A stretch of 64,000 nt of DNA. Origin: Variovorax sp. J2L1-78 (lineage in GTDB: Bacteria > Pseudomonadota > Gammaproteobacteria > Burkholderiales > Burkholderiaceae_C). A model generated the notes under the pieces. That model made no database searches. It was not told the origin of the DNA and was given only the letters and a program-made list of their open reading frames with translations. The stretch spans positions 1-64,000 of the forward strand of contig NZ_JASZYB010000004.1 in the NCBI RefSeq assembly GCF_030317205.1. The letters run 5' to 3'. Numbering within the stretch: position 1 is the first letter of the stretch; each line of letters starts with the position of its first letter. Of the stretch, positions 33,569 to 42,256 are shown piece after piece. The translations under genes and the position numbers were made by a program.

Positions 33569-34345
33569 ATGACTGACCTGACCCTCGATCCGACCCTCGT
33601 CAATGCTGCCGATGGCCCGGTCGTGTTCGTCGCGACGGGGAGTCAGGACGAGGAACTCTCGTCCGAGCCGCACCACCATGCGCGCGGCCAGCTCTTCGGC
33701 TCGCACGCCGGGTTGCTGTCGGTGGGCCTGGAGAGCGGCGTCTGGGTGGTGCCGTCGATCCACGCGGTGTGGCTGCCGCCGCACCACCTGCATTCGGGCC
33801 GTTCGCACGGCCCTTTTCGCGGCTGGGCCGCCTATGTCGCGGAGCGTGCCTGCGACGACCTGCCGAAGCAGCCCTGCACGATCCGCACGTCCGGCCTGCT
33901 GCGCGAGGCCGTACTGCGCGCGAGCACCTGGCCCATGGGGCCGCTGGACGCCCGCAGTGCGCACGTGGCGGCGGTGATCCTCGACGAGATCCGCAGCCTG
34001 CCGGTGGAGAGCTTCGGCCTGCCCTTGCCGCGCGACCCACGCCTGCTGCGGATCGCGCGGGCGCTGATCGCCGACCCGGCCGACACGCGCGACCTGGAAA
34101 GCTGGGCCGCCTGGGCGGCCATCAGTTCGCGCACCCTGAGCCGGCGCTTCGTCGAAGAGACCGGGTTCAACTTCACCGCGTGGCGGCAGCGTGCTCGCCT
34201 GATGCGGTCGTTGGAGATGCTGGCGGCCGGCGCCTCCGTCACCGCCGTGGCGCTCGACCTCGGCTATGCCACGGCCAGCGCCTTCATCGCACTGTTCCGG
34301 CGCACCTTCGGCGAGACGCCGGCGAGCTACCGCCAGCGGCTGTGA
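33569..34345 (+). CDS. AraC-family transcriptional regulator
   Basis: 258 residues. N-terminal cupin-like sensing domain with HHHARGQLFGSHAGLLSVGL and VWLPPHHLHSG, then two AraC helix-turn-helix units near residues 170-250 (LESWAAWAAISSRTLSRRFV and ALDLGYATASAFIALFRRTF). The inducer is unknown. Divergent from the PPOX-fold gene. It ends 20 bases before the convergent biotin carboxylase gene. Confidence 0.92.
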   Translation: MTDLTLDPTLVNAADGPVVFVATGSQDEELSSEPHHHARGQLFGSHAGLLSVGLESGVWVVPSIHAVWLPPHHLHSGRSHGPFRGWAAYVAERACDDLPKQPCTIRTSGLLREAVLRASTWPMGPLDARSAHVAAVILDEIRSLPVESFGLPLPRDPRLLRIARALIADPADTRDLESWAAWAAISSRTLSRRFVEETGFNFTAWRQRARLMRSLEMLAAGASVTAVALDLGYATASAFIALFRRTFGETPASYRQRL

Positions 34346-34364
34346 GGCCGTGACGCAGCGCGCG

Positions 34365-36098
34365 TCAGCCGATCTCGGCGATGGCCGCGCCCGCCGCCAC
34401 GTACGCGCCCTGCGCCACCTTCAGCGTGACGCGCCCGGCACGGTGCGCCGTGACGGGCATCTCCATCTTCATCGCTTCCATCGAGGCCAGGGTGTCGCCC
34501 GCGGCCACGGTGCCGCCGTCGGCGACCTTCCAGGCTTGCAGCGTGCCGGCGATCGGCGCTGCGACGGCGGCCGGATCGATCGCTGTCGCCGACACCGCTG
34601 CGCCCGCGCCCGCCGCAGCGGGTGCCGCGGAGGGCAGCCCGCGCAGCAACGCCGCCGGCAGGCCCAGCGCCACGCGGCGGCCATCGATCTCGACCGCCGT
34701 GCGCACCAGCGCCACGTCGGCCAGCGGCTCGGGGCGCACGGCGGCGGCCAGCGTGTTCGCGAAGTCGGTCTCGATCCAGCGCGTGTGCACCTTGAACGCA
34801 TCGTCGGACACGAAGTCCGGCGCCTCCATCACCGCGCGGTGGAAGGGCAGCACCGAGGCCACGCCTTCGATGCGGAATTCCTTCAGCGCCCTCCGCGCCC
34901 GCGCGATGGCCTGCGCGCGTGTGGCGCCGGTGACGATCAGCTTGGCCATCAGCGAATCGAAGGTGCCGGGCACGGTCGAGCCCGACTGCACGCCGGTGTC
35001 GACGCGCACGCCGGGGCCCGACGGCGCTTCGAACACATGCACCGGCCCGGGCGCGGGCAGGAAGCCACGGCCGACGTCTTCGGCGTTGATGCGGAACTCG
35101 AAGGCGTGGCCGCGCGGCACCGGTGTCTCGGTGACCGACAGCGGCAGGCCGTCGGCGATGCGCAACTGCTCGACCACCAGGTCGATGCCGGTCGTCTCTT
35201 CCGTCACCGGATGCTCGACCTGCAGCCGCGTGTTGACCTCGAGGAAGGAGATCGTGCCGTTCGGGCTCAGCAGGAACTCGACCGTGCCCGCGCCGACGTA
35301 GCCGGCCTGGGCGCACACGTCGCGCGCGGCCTGGTGAATGCGCTCGCGCTGTGCATCGCTGAGGAAGGGCGCGGGCGCTTCTTCCACCAGCTTCTGGTTG
35401 CGCCGCTGCAGCGAGCAGTCGCGCGTGCCGAGCACGACCACGTGGCCGTGCGTGTCGGCGATCACCTGCGCCTCGACATGGCGCGGGCGGTCGAGGAACT
35501 GTTCGACGAAGCACTCGCCGCGGCCGAAGGCGGTGACGGCCTCGCGCACCGCCGAGTCGTACAGGTCAGCCACCTCGTCCATGCGCCAGGCGATCTTCAT
35601 GCCGCGGCCGCCGCCGCCGAACGCGGCCTTGATGATGATGGGCATGCCGTGCTGTTCGGCAAAGGCCAGGACCTCGGCCACGCCGGCGACCGGACCGGCC
35701 GTGCCGGCCACCAGCGGTGCGCCGACTTCGAGCGCGATCTTGCGCGCCTGCACCTTGTCGCCCAGCGCCTTGATGGCAGCGGGCGGCGGGCCGATCCAGG
35801 TGAGGCCGGCGTCGATCACGGCCTGGGCGAAGGCCGCGCTCTCCGACAGGAAGCCGTAACCGGGATGCACCGCGTCGGCACCGCAGCGTTTCGCCACCGC
35901 GAGCAGCTTGCCGATGTTCAGGTAGGTGTCGGCCGGGCGCTGGCCGTCGAGGCCGTACGCCTCGTCGGCCATGCGCGCGTGCAGCGCGTCGAGGTCGGCG
36001 TCGGCGTACACGGCCACCGAGCTCACGCCGTAGTCGGCACAGGCGCGCGCGATGCGCACGGCGATCTCGCCGCGGTTGGCGATGAGGACTTTCTTCAT
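34365..36098 (-). CDS. Biotin carboxylase with C-terminal biotin-carrier domain
   Basis: 577 residues. ATP-grasp biotin carboxylase domain (about 1-445) with MKKVLIANRGEIAVRIARAC, the Gly-rich ATP loop KAAFGGGGRGMKIAW and the active-site block FLEVNTRLQVEHPVTE; a spacer; and a biotinyl domain with the attachment Lys in SMEAMKMEMPV near the C-terminus. The ATG at 36098 overlaps the pxpB-pxpC stop by four bases. The architecture is that of the alpha subunit of acyl-CoA or urea-type carboxylases, but no carboxyltransferase lies in the window. In this operon its role in 5-oxoproline metabolism is unclear. Confidence 0.93.
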   Translation of the reverse strand: MKKVLIANRGEIAVRIARACADYGVSSVAVYADADLDALHARMADEAYGLDGQRPADTYLNIGKLLAVAKRCGADAVHPGYGFLSESAAFAQAVIDAGLTWIGPPPAAIKALGDKVQARKIALEVGAPLVAGTAGPVAGVAEVLAFAEQHGMPIIIKAAFGGGGRGMKIAWRMDEVADLYDSAVREAVTAFGRGECFVEQFLDRPRHVEAQVIADTHGHVVVLGTRDCSLQRRNQKLVEEAPAPFLSDAQRERIHQAARDVCAQAGYVGAGTVEFLLSPNGTISFLEVNTRLQVEHPVTEETTGIDLVVEQLRIADGLPLSVTETPVPRGHAFEFRINAEDVGRGFLPAPGPVHVFEAPSGPGVRVDTGVQSGSTVPGTFDSLMAKLIVTGATRAQAIARARRALKEFRIEGVASVLPFHRAVMEAPDFVSDDAFKVHTRWIETDFANTLAAAVRPEPLADVALVRTAVEIDGRRVALGLPAALLRGLPSAAPAAAGAGAAVSATAIDPAAVAAPIAGTLQAWKVADGGTVAAGDTLASMEAMKMEMPVTAHRAGRVTLKVAQGAYVAAGAAIAEIG

Positions 36099-37684
36099 GG
36101 GGTGTCTCGGGTGGTGGCGCTGAACGCGCGGAGGGGGTTGAAGCGCACCTGCGCGCCGATGGGGATCTGCCCCGCGCGGTCGAGGTGGTGCGGAGCGACA
36201 CAAGCGATCACCGGATAGCCGCCGGTGAGCGGATGGTCGGCGAGGAAGAGCACGGGCTGGCCGCTCGGCGGCACCTGGATCGCCCCGAGGGCCGTGCCCT
36301 CGCTCGGCAGCTCGCCGGTGTGCTCACGCGACAGCGGCGTCTCGCCGGCCAGCCGCAGGCCGACGCGGTTCGATTGCGGCGTGACCGTCCACAGCTGGCT
36401 CGCCAGCAGCGCGACGGCCTCGGGCGTGAACCAGTCGGTGCGCGGGCCCATGACGACATCGAGCACCACGGTCTGGTGTGCGGTCGGCAGGTCTTCGCGC
36501 GGCGCTTCGGGTGCGCCGACGATGGCGCCGCGCGTGACCGCGTGCACCGGCAACACGTCGCCGGCGCGGAGGTGTGGCGGGCCGACATGCGCGAGCGTGT
36601 CGGTCGACCGGCTGCCGAGCACGGGCGCGATGGCGAAGCCACCACGCACCGCAAGGTAGCTGCGGATGCCGGCGCGCGGCTCGCCGAGCGCGAGGCTGTC
36701 GCCGTCGGACAGCGCGATGGCTTCGTGGCTGGGCACGGCGCATCGAACGCCGCTCGCACGCACGAGTTCGATCGGCGCGTCGGCACCGGCGAAGGCGACG
36801 ACGGTGTCGCCGCGGCTCGTGACCTGGAAGCCGCCGTAGACGATCTCGATGCAGGTCGCATCGCTCGCATTGCCGACGAGGCGGTTGGCCGCGCGCAGGG
36901 CGCCGCGGTCCATGGCGCCCGAGGCCGACACGCCCTGCCCGGCCTGGCCATGGCGGCCGAGGTCCTGGAACAGCGCCTGCAGGCCGGTGCTGCGCACGAC
37001 GAGCGCGGGGCCGTCGTGCGACGGCGTGTCGACGGCGGCGGCCTGGGGCGCTGGCGCCACCGCCACGCGCTGCCCCGACACATCGACGAAGCGCACAGTG
37101 AAGCCCGGCTGCAGCAACGCGGGCACGTCGCGGCCCAGGTCCCACATCGGCGTGGCGGTCACGCCGATGATCTGCCAGCCGCCGGGGCTGGCCTGCGGAT
37201 AGACGCCGCTGAAGGCTCCGGCGAGGCCCACGGCGCCCGCGGGAATGCGCGTGCGCGGCGTGGTGCGGCGCGGCACGTTCAGGCTCGGATGGCCGCCGCT
37301 GAGATACGCGAAGCCGGGCGCGAAGCCGGTGAAGGCGACGGTGTAGTCGCTGCCGGTGTGGCGGCGGATGACTTCGTCGCGCGAGAGGCCGAGCATCTGC
37401 GCGACGTCGCCCAAGTCTTCGCCGTCGTAGTCGACCGGGATCTCCACGCGCGTGCTCGCACGTTCGACCGGCCCGGCGAGGCTGCGTCGCCCGATGCGTT
37501 CGACCAGGGCGTCGTGCGTGACGGTGGTCGGCCGGAAGCGGACCATGATCGTGCGCGCGGCCGGCACCAGTTCGTCGATGCCGTCGATGGGCTCGGCCTG
37601 CAGCGACGCCAGCAGCGCCAGCGTCTGCGGCAGGTCGTCGAGCTCGACCAGCAGCGCGTCGAGGTTGACGGGCAGGAAGCGCAT
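36095..37684 (-). CDS. pxpBC: 5-oxoprolinase subunits B and C fused (PxpB-PxpC)
   Basis: 529 residues joining two normally separate subunits of the ATP-dependent 5-oxoprolinase, which converts 5-oxoproline to glutamate. PxpB part (about 1-215): FTGFAPGFAYLSGGHPSLNV and SPGGWQIIGVT. PxpC part (about 225-529): GLQALFQDLGRHGQAGQGVS, LAVRGGFAIAPVLGSRSTDT and SNRVGLRLAGETPL. These domains were formerly annotated as allophanate hydrolase subunits 1 and 2. The ATG at 37684 overlaps the pxpA stop (ATGA), preferred over a GTG one codon upstream. Confidence 0.94.
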   Translation of the reverse strand: MRFLPVNLDALLVELDDLPQTLALLASLQAEPIDGIDELVPAARTIMVRFRPTTVTHDALVERIGRRSLAGPVERASTRVEIPVDYDGEDLGDVAQMLGLSRDEVIRRHTGSDYTVAFTGFAPGFAYLSGGHPSLNVPRRTTPRTRIPAGAVGLAGAFSGVYPQASPGGWQIIGVTATPMWDLGRDVPALLQPGFTVRFVDVSGQRVAVAPAPQAAAVDTPSHDGPALVVRSTGLQALFQDLGRHGQAGQGVSASGAMDRGALRAANRLVGNASDATCIEIVYGGFQVTSRGDTVVAFAGADAPIELVRASGVRCAVPSHEAIALSDGDSLALGEPRAGIRSYLAVRGGFAIAPVLGSRSTDTLAHVGPPHLRAGDVLPVHAVTRGAIVGAPEAPREDLPTAHQTVVLDVVMGPRTDWFTPEAVALLASQLWTVTPQSNRVGLRLAGETPLSREHTGELPSEGTALGAIQVPPSGQPVLFLADHPLTGGYPVIACVAPHHLDRAGQIPIGAQVRFNPLRAFSATTRDTP

Positions 37685-38457
37685 CACGTTGCCGCCCCTT
37701 CATCAACGAAGGGCGCGACGGTGACGCCCGAGCGTTCGAGCAATGCGCGCACCTGCCGCGCCATCTCGACCGCGCCGGGGCTGTCGCCGTGCACGCAGAC
37801 CGACTCGGCCTGCAGGCGCACGGTGCTGCCGTCGATGGCGGTGACGACGCCCTCGGTCGCAAGGCGCAGCATGCGCTCGGCCACCGCGTGCGCGTCGTGC
37901 AGCACGGCGCCCTTCTCGCGGCGCGAAACCAGCGACCCATCGGGCATGTAGGCACGGTCGGCGAAGGCTTCGGCCACGGTGCGCAGGCCGCTCGCTTGCG
38001 CCCAGCCGAGCAGTGGCGAGCCGGCCAGGCCGACCAGCACCAGCGACGGATCGATCGCGCGGATGGCGGCGATCACGTCGCGCGCCTGGCGCTCGTCGTG
38101 CGCGATGGTGTTGTAGAGCGCGCCGTGCGGCTTGACGTAGCGCACCGCCGAGCCCGCCACCGCGGCCAGGCCCTGGAGCGCGCCGATCTGGTAGATCACG
38201 TCGGCCTGCAGGTCGGCGCTGGCCACGTCCATGGCGCGTCGGCCGAAGCCGGCGAGGTCGGGATACGCCACATGCGCGCCGACCGTCACGCCGCGCTCGG
38301 CCGCGCGGCGCAGCGTCTGCAGGATGCCGGCCGCGTCACCGGCATGGAAGCCGCAGGCCACGTTGGCGCTGCTCACGATGCCGAGCATCGCGTCGTCGTC
38401 GCCCATGCGCCAGGCGCCCAGGCTTTCGCCCAGGTCGCTGTTCAGGTCCATCTTCAT
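37684..38457 (-). CDS. pxpA: 5-oxoprolinase subunit A (LamB/YcsF family)
   Basis: 257 residues, normal for PxpA. Family markers are MKMDLNSDLGESLGAWRMGD, SSANVACGFHAGDAAGILQT and GVTVGAHVAYPDLAGFGRR, plus the Lys-Pro-His of VKPHGALYN. Together with PxpB and PxpC it cleaves 5-oxoproline using ATP. Stop overlaps the pxpB-pxpC start by four bases; the gap to the upstream DUF979 gene is 7 bases. Confidence 0.96.
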   Translation of the reverse strand: MKMDLNSDLGESLGAWRMGDDDAMLGIVSSANVACGFHAGDAAGILQTLRRAAERGVTVGAHVAYPDLAGFGRRAMDVASADLQADVIYQIGALQGLAAVAGSAVRYVKPHGALYNTIAHDERQARDVIAAIRAIDPSLVLVGLAGSPLLGWAQASGLRTVAEAFADRAYMPDGSLVSRREKGAVLHDAHAVAERMLRLATEGVVTAIDGSTVRLQAESVCVHGDSPGAVEMARQVRALLERSGVTVAPFVDEGAAT

Positions 38458-38464
38458 CGGGGCC

Positions 38465-39421
38465 TCAACGGAACATCAGGAAGTACAGGATGAACACGTT
38501 GCAGGTCAGCAGCGCGAGCGCCGTGGGCACCTGCGCGCGGATCACCGCGTTCTTGTCGGGCAGCTCGAGCAGCGCCGCGGGCACGATGTTGAAGTTGGCC
38601 GCCATCGGCGTGAGCAGCGTGCCGCAGTAACCCGAGAGCATGCCGACCGCCGCCATCACGGCCGGGTTGCCGTGGTACATGCCCACCAGCACCGGGATGC
38701 CCACGCCGCCCGTCATCACCGGGAAGGCCGCGAAGCCGTTGCCCATGATGACGGTGAAGAGCGCCATGCCGACCACGTACACCACGACGGCGAAGAAACG
38801 CACGTCCATGTTGATGTAGCTGGTGGTGATGTGCGCCACGGCCTTGCCCACGCCGGCGTCGGAGAACACCAGGCCGAGCATGCCGAGCATCTGCGGCAGC
38901 ACCAGCGCCCAGCCGAGTGCGTCGGTGAGGCGGCGCGATTCGCGGATGCCCTGCACCGGCGTCTCGTTCGTCATCTTGCAAGCCAGCGCCAGCGCGACGA
39001 TGCAGCCGATGCCCAGACTCACCAGCGTGGTGTTCTTGGGGTCGAGCAGCGGCGTGCCGCCGATGACGAGGTGCGACGCCGATAGCGTGCCGATCATCGT
39101 GACCACCGGGATCGCCAGTGCGGGGATGAAGAGCTTGTTGCCCAGTCGCTTGGCGCTGGCGGCGTACTGCTCGACCGTGCGCGGCACATGGTGGCCGATG
39201 CCCACGCCGCCGAAGGCCGCGATCAGCGCCATCACGACGACGCCCACGCCGACCCACACGGGCGGCAGCCGGTCGCCGACGAGGAACACGAGCGAATAGA
39301 GGCCCCAGAAGAAGGCGCTGGAATAGCGCTTGGCATGCTGCCTGTCGGTCAGCGTCATCACCGCGGTGACGGCCAGGATGGCGCCGACGAGGTAGTACAG
39401 GTGCGTGATGGTGAGCGTCAT
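38465..39421 (-). CDS. DUF979 membrane protein (probable transporter subunit)
   Basis: 318 residues, about nine or ten membrane segments, starting MTLTITHLYYLVGAILAVTA. It contains conserved loops GGVGIGHHVPRTVEQYAASA, NGFAAFPVMTGGVGIPVLVG and GYCGTLLTPMAANFNIVPAA, which identify DUF979. DUF969 and DUF979 genes regularly sit together next to pxpABC, and are thought to form a permease for 5-oxoproline or a related compound; transport has been inferred from context. Gap to DUF969 is two bases. Confidence 0.92.
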   Translation of the reverse strand: MTLTITHLYYLVGAILAVTAVMTLTDRQHAKRYSSAFFWGLYSLVFLVGDRLPPVWVGVGVVVMALIAAFGGVGIGHHVPRTVEQYAASAKRLGNKLFIPALAIPVVTMIGTLSASHLVIGGTPLLDPKNTTLVSLGIGCIVALALACKMTNETPVQGIRESRRLTDALGWALVLPQMLGMLGLVFSDAGVGKAVAHITTSYINMDVRFFAVVVYVVGMALFTVIMGNGFAAFPVMTGGVGIPVLVGMYHGNPAVMAAVGMLSGYCGTLLTPMAANFNIVPAALLELPDKNAVIRAQVPTALALLTCNVFILYFLMFR

Positions 39422-39423
39422 GG

Positions 39424-40167
39424 TCAGGCGCCCTTCACGGCGGGGTTGGCGGTGCTGGCTGCGGGCGCCACCGGCGTGGCCCCGGCCAGTTCACGCGCGA
39501 GCCAGCCGTCCAGCCGGCGCAAGCGCCACGCGTGGATGACGAAGGCGCAGACCGCCGTCGGGATGCCCCACAGCGCGACCTGGATCGGCTCGATGTCGAT
39601 GCCCGCTTCGCGCAGGAAGGTGGTCATCAGCACGATGGCGCCGAAGGCCACGAAGATGTCTTCGCCGAAGAACAGGCCGACGTTGTCGGTGGCGGCCGCA
39701 TAGGCGCGCAGCTTGTGGCGGACCTTGTCCGGCAGCGCACCGAAACGGGCTTCGGCCGCACCTTCGGCCATCGGCGCGAGCAGCGGCCGCACCATTTGCG
39801 GGTGTCCGCCCAGGCTGGTGAGGCCGACGGCGGCGGTCAGCTGGCGCGCGCCGAGGTAGACGATCAACAAGCGGCCCGAGGTCGCGGACTTGATGCTGCT
39901 GATCCAGCGCTGCGCATGCTGGCGCAGCCCGTGCCGCTCGAGCAGGCCGATCACCGCCAGGGGCAGCAGGATGATCAGCGGCAGGTTGCGCGTCTTGATG
40001 AAGCCGGTGCCGATGGTCGCGAGGATCTTCTCCACCGGGAAGTGCGCCGCGAAGGCGGTGACGATGGCGGTGACGATCACCACCAGCATCGGATTGAAGC
40101 GCAGGACGAAGCCCGCAATGATGACGGCGACCCCCAGCAAGGGCCACAGATTGATCTCGGTAGGCAC
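39424..40167 (-). CDS. DUF969 membrane protein (probable transporter subunit), GTG start
   Basis: 247 residues, several membrane segments, with the family sequences NLWPLLGVAVIIAGFVLRFN, PLIILLPLAVIGLLERHGLR and DNVGLFFGEDIFVAFGAIVL. The start is GTG at 40167 (PTEINLWPLLG), fixed by AGGAG a few bases upstream; the frame is open to 40245 but that part is intergenic. It is the first gene of the five-gene 5-oxoproline operon and shares its promoter region with gntR. Confidence 0.91.
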   Translation of the reverse strand: MPTEINLWPLLGVAVIIAGFVLRFNPMLVVIVTAIVTAFAAHFPVEKILATIGTGFIKTRNLPLIILLPLAVIGLLERHGLRQHAQRWISSIKSATSGRLLIVYLGARQLTAAVGLTSLGGHPQMVRPLLAPMAEGAAEARFGALPDKVRHKLRAYAAATDNVGLFFGEDIFVAFGAIVLMTTFLREAGIDIEPIQVALWGIPTAVCAFVIHAWRLRRLDGWLARELAGATPVAPAASTANPAVKGA

Positions 40168-40243
40168 GGCGGTAACTCCTAGGTGTTGGGATGATTTCTT
40201 AGGATTGACTGAACCACACGAACATATGAATGGTTCAAACAGC

Positions 40244-40264
40244 ATGAATTGTTGAACAATTCAT
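40244..40264. promoter_or_regulatory. Operator-like palindrome for the GntR regulator
   Basis: ATGAATTGTT-G-AACAATTCAT: perfect 10-base arms around one base. It lies in the 225-base region between the 5-oxoproline operon (start 40167) and the divergent gntR (start 40393). A related half, ATGAATGGTTCAA, lies just before it at 40226-40238. AT-rich palindromes of this size are typical FadR-subfamily operators; binding is inferred. Confidence 0.75.
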
Positions 40265-40314
40265 GATTTCCTGTAAGCACATTGCGTGCCAATTTCTAGG
40301 TGAAAACCCGGGAG

Positions 40315-40330
40315 TTGTTGAGCATTCATG
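40315..40330. promoter_or_regulatory. Second, imperfect copy of the GntR operator sequence
   Basis: TTGTTGAGCATTCATG repeats TTGTTGAACAATTCATG of the main palindrome (40249-40265) with one substitution and one missing base. It lies 63 bases before the gntR start, where bound repressor could act on gntR itself. Confidence 0.55.
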
Positions 40331-40392
40331 GGTGATCGAGGAACAGAACCTGCTACAACCACGGCGCCTCTTCCCCTTTGAACCCGCTTGCC

Positions 40393-41079
40393 ATGACCCT
40401 CCCCGATTCGCCCGCCGCCGTGACGCAGACCCTCAGCGAGCGGACGGCCGAGCAGCTGCGCCAGAAGATCACGCAGGGCGAATTCGCGCCCGGCCAGCGG
40501 CTGTCGGAGCAGGCCTTGAGCGACAGCCTGGGCATCTCGCGCAACACGCTGCGCGAGGTGTTCCGCCTGCTGACCAAGGAGGGGCTGGTCAAGCATTCGC
40601 CCAACCGCGGCGTGTTCGTCGCCATCCCGAGCATCGCGGCGATCATCGACATCTACCGGGTGCGGCGGCTGATCGAGTGCCAGGCGCTGGCCCAGGCCTA
40701 TCCGCGCCATCCGGCCAAGAAGAAGATGCGCGAGGCGGTGGAGACCGCCCTGCGCTGCCGGGACACGGGCGACTGGCTGGGCGTGGGCACGGCCAACATG
40801 AAGTTCCACCGGGCGGTGGTCGAACTGGCCGACAGCGAACGCCTCAACCTGCTGTTCGAATCGGTCTTGGCCGAACTACGGCTGGCCTTCGGCCTGCTGC
40901 GCGACCCCGAGTTCTTGCACGCGCCTTACGTCGACATGAATCGGAACATCCTCGAACTGACCGAAGCGGGCGAGTTCGCGCGCGGTGCCGCGGCGCTCAA
41001 CGACTACCTGGTGCACTCCGAACGCATCGTGCTGGCGGTCTACGCCCGGCACCTCAACGACGCCGGCTGGGACCTGTGA
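40393..41079 (+). CDS. GntR/FadR-family regulator
   Basis: 228 residues from the ATG at 40393; a TTG five codons upstream is in frame but less likely. Winged-helix DNA-binding domain (about 10-75: LRQKITQGEFAPGQRLSEQA, LGISRNTLREVFRLLTKEGL) and a helical FCD effector domain with metal-ligand-type residues (MKFHRAVVELAD, FARGAAALNDYLVHSERIVL). It is divergent from the 5-oxoproline operon and very likely its repressor. Effector probably 5-oxoproline or glutamate, inferred from context. Confidence 0.93.
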   Translation: MTLPDSPAAVTQTLSERTAEQLRQKITQGEFAPGQRLSEQALSDSLGISRNTLREVFRLLTKEGLVKHSPNRGVFVAIPSIAAIIDIYRVRRLIECQALAQAYPRHPAKKKMREAVETALRCRDTGDWLGVGTANMKFHRAVVELADSERLNLLFESVLAELRLAFGLLRDPEFLHAPYVDMNRNILELTEAGEFARGAAALNDYLVHSERIVLAVYARHLNDAGWDL

Positions 41080-41174
41080 GGCCGCCGGCGCTTCGCGCCT
41101 CCGGCTGACAGCCCCGGCCGGTGCGGCGCGCCAGAATCCCGCACGCCCCGCCCCCGCCCCAAGCTGCATCACCG

Positions 41175-41675
41175 ATGAAACACTTCCTGCGCCTGTACTC
41201 CGTCATCCATGCACTGATGGCGCTGCTGTTCGCCGGGGCCGGCCTCGCGCTCATGGTGGTGGCGGCACACAACGGCTGGATGGTGGTGGTGGGCAGCATC
41301 GACACCACGGCCGGTGAAGCCATCATCGAGGCCATGGGCCTGCTGGCCGCCGCGGTCGTCGCGCTGCAGATCTCGCAGACGATCACCGAGGAAGAGGTGA
41401 TCCGCGACGCCCACATCAGCGCGCCCACGCGGGTGCGGCGCTTCCTGTCGCGCTTCCTGGTGGTGATCGTCGTCGCCATCGCGGTCGAGGCACTGGTCGC
41501 GACCTTCAAGGCGCGCGAGAAACCGGAGCTGATGCTCCATGCGGCGGCCGTCTTCTCCGCCGTCGGCTTGATGCTGGCGGGCTGGGGGGTCTTCATCCAC
41601 CTCAACCGCTCGGCCGAGGAACTGGAACCGGAGGCGATGGAGGAAGCCAAGAGCGAGGACCGGAAGCTCGAGTGA
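41175..41675 (+). CDS. Four-segment membrane protein, function unknown
   Basis: 166 residues from the ATG at 41175. Membrane segments at about 8-30, 47-67, 92-112 and 124-146, then a charged tail rich in Glu and Lys (SAEELEPEAMEEAKSEDRKL). A short cytoplasmic loop holds ITEEEVIRDAHISAPTRVRR. I do not recognise a characterised family. It stands alone, 95 bases after gntR and 28 before the pseudouridine synthase. Confidence 0.8.
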   Translation: MKHFLRLYSVIHALMALLFAGAGLALMVVAAHNGWMVVVGSIDTTAGEAIIEAMGLLAAAVVALQISQTITEEEVIRDAHISAPTRVRRFLSRFLVVIVVAIAVEALVATFKAREKPELMLHAAAVFSAVGLMLAGWGVFIHLNRSAEELEPEAMEEAKSEDRKLE

Positions 41676-41703
41676 GACCGACGGGCGCTATCCTCGGCGC
41701 CCC

Positions 41704-42252
41704 ATGGTTTCTTCTGTCGCTCCCCGCCTCATCCGCTTCAACAAGCCCTACGGCGTGCTGAGTCAGTTCACGCCCGAGGGCCGCTGGCAAGGCCTGAAGG
41801 ACTTCATCGACCTGCCCGGCGTGTACGTCGCCGGCCGGCTCGACGCCGACAGCGAGGGCCTGCTGCTGCTGACCGACGACGGCAAGCTGCAGGCGCAGAT
41901 CGCCGATCCGCGCTTCAAGATGGAGAAGGTGTACTGGGTGCAGGTGGAGGGCGTGCCCGCCGACGCGGCGCTGGCCGCCCTGCGCGATGGCGTGACGCTC
42001 AACGACGGCCCGACGCGTCCGGCCCACGCGCAGCGTATCAACCCGCCGTCCGGCCTGTGGGAACGCGACCCGCCCATCCGCGTGCGCCAGGCCATTCCCA
42101 CCACCTGGATCGAGCTCGCGATCAAGGAAGGCCGCAACCGCCAGGTGCGGCGCATGACGGCGGCGGTCGGGCACCCGACGCTGCGGCTGGTCCGCGCGGC
42201 CATCGGGCCGTACACGCTGGACGGCCTGGCACCGGGCGCCTGGGCCGGCTGA
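41704..42252 (+). CDS. rluE: 23S rRNA pseudouridine synthase, RluE/RsuA family
   Basis: 182 residues, compact RsuA-family enzyme without the S4 domain, as in RluE, which modifies 23S rRNA (U2457 in E. coli). The catalytic Asp is in VAGRLDADSEGLLLLTDDG. Other motifs are RFNKPYGVLSQFTPEG at the N-terminus and IKEGRNRQVRRMTAAVGHPT near the C-terminus. The start ATG at 41704 is clear. Four bases separate its stop from the end of the convergent lipoprotein gene. Confidence 0.93.
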   Translation: MVSSVAPRLIRFNKPYGVLSQFTPEGRWQGLKDFIDLPGVYVAGRLDADSEGLLLLTDDGKLQAQIADPRFKMEKVYWVQVEGVPADAALAALRDGVTLNDGPTRPAHAQRINPPSGLWERDPPIRVRQAIPTTWIELAIKEGRNRQVRRMTAAVGHPTLRLVRAAIGPYTLDGLAPGAWAG

Positions 42253-42256
42253 AGGC

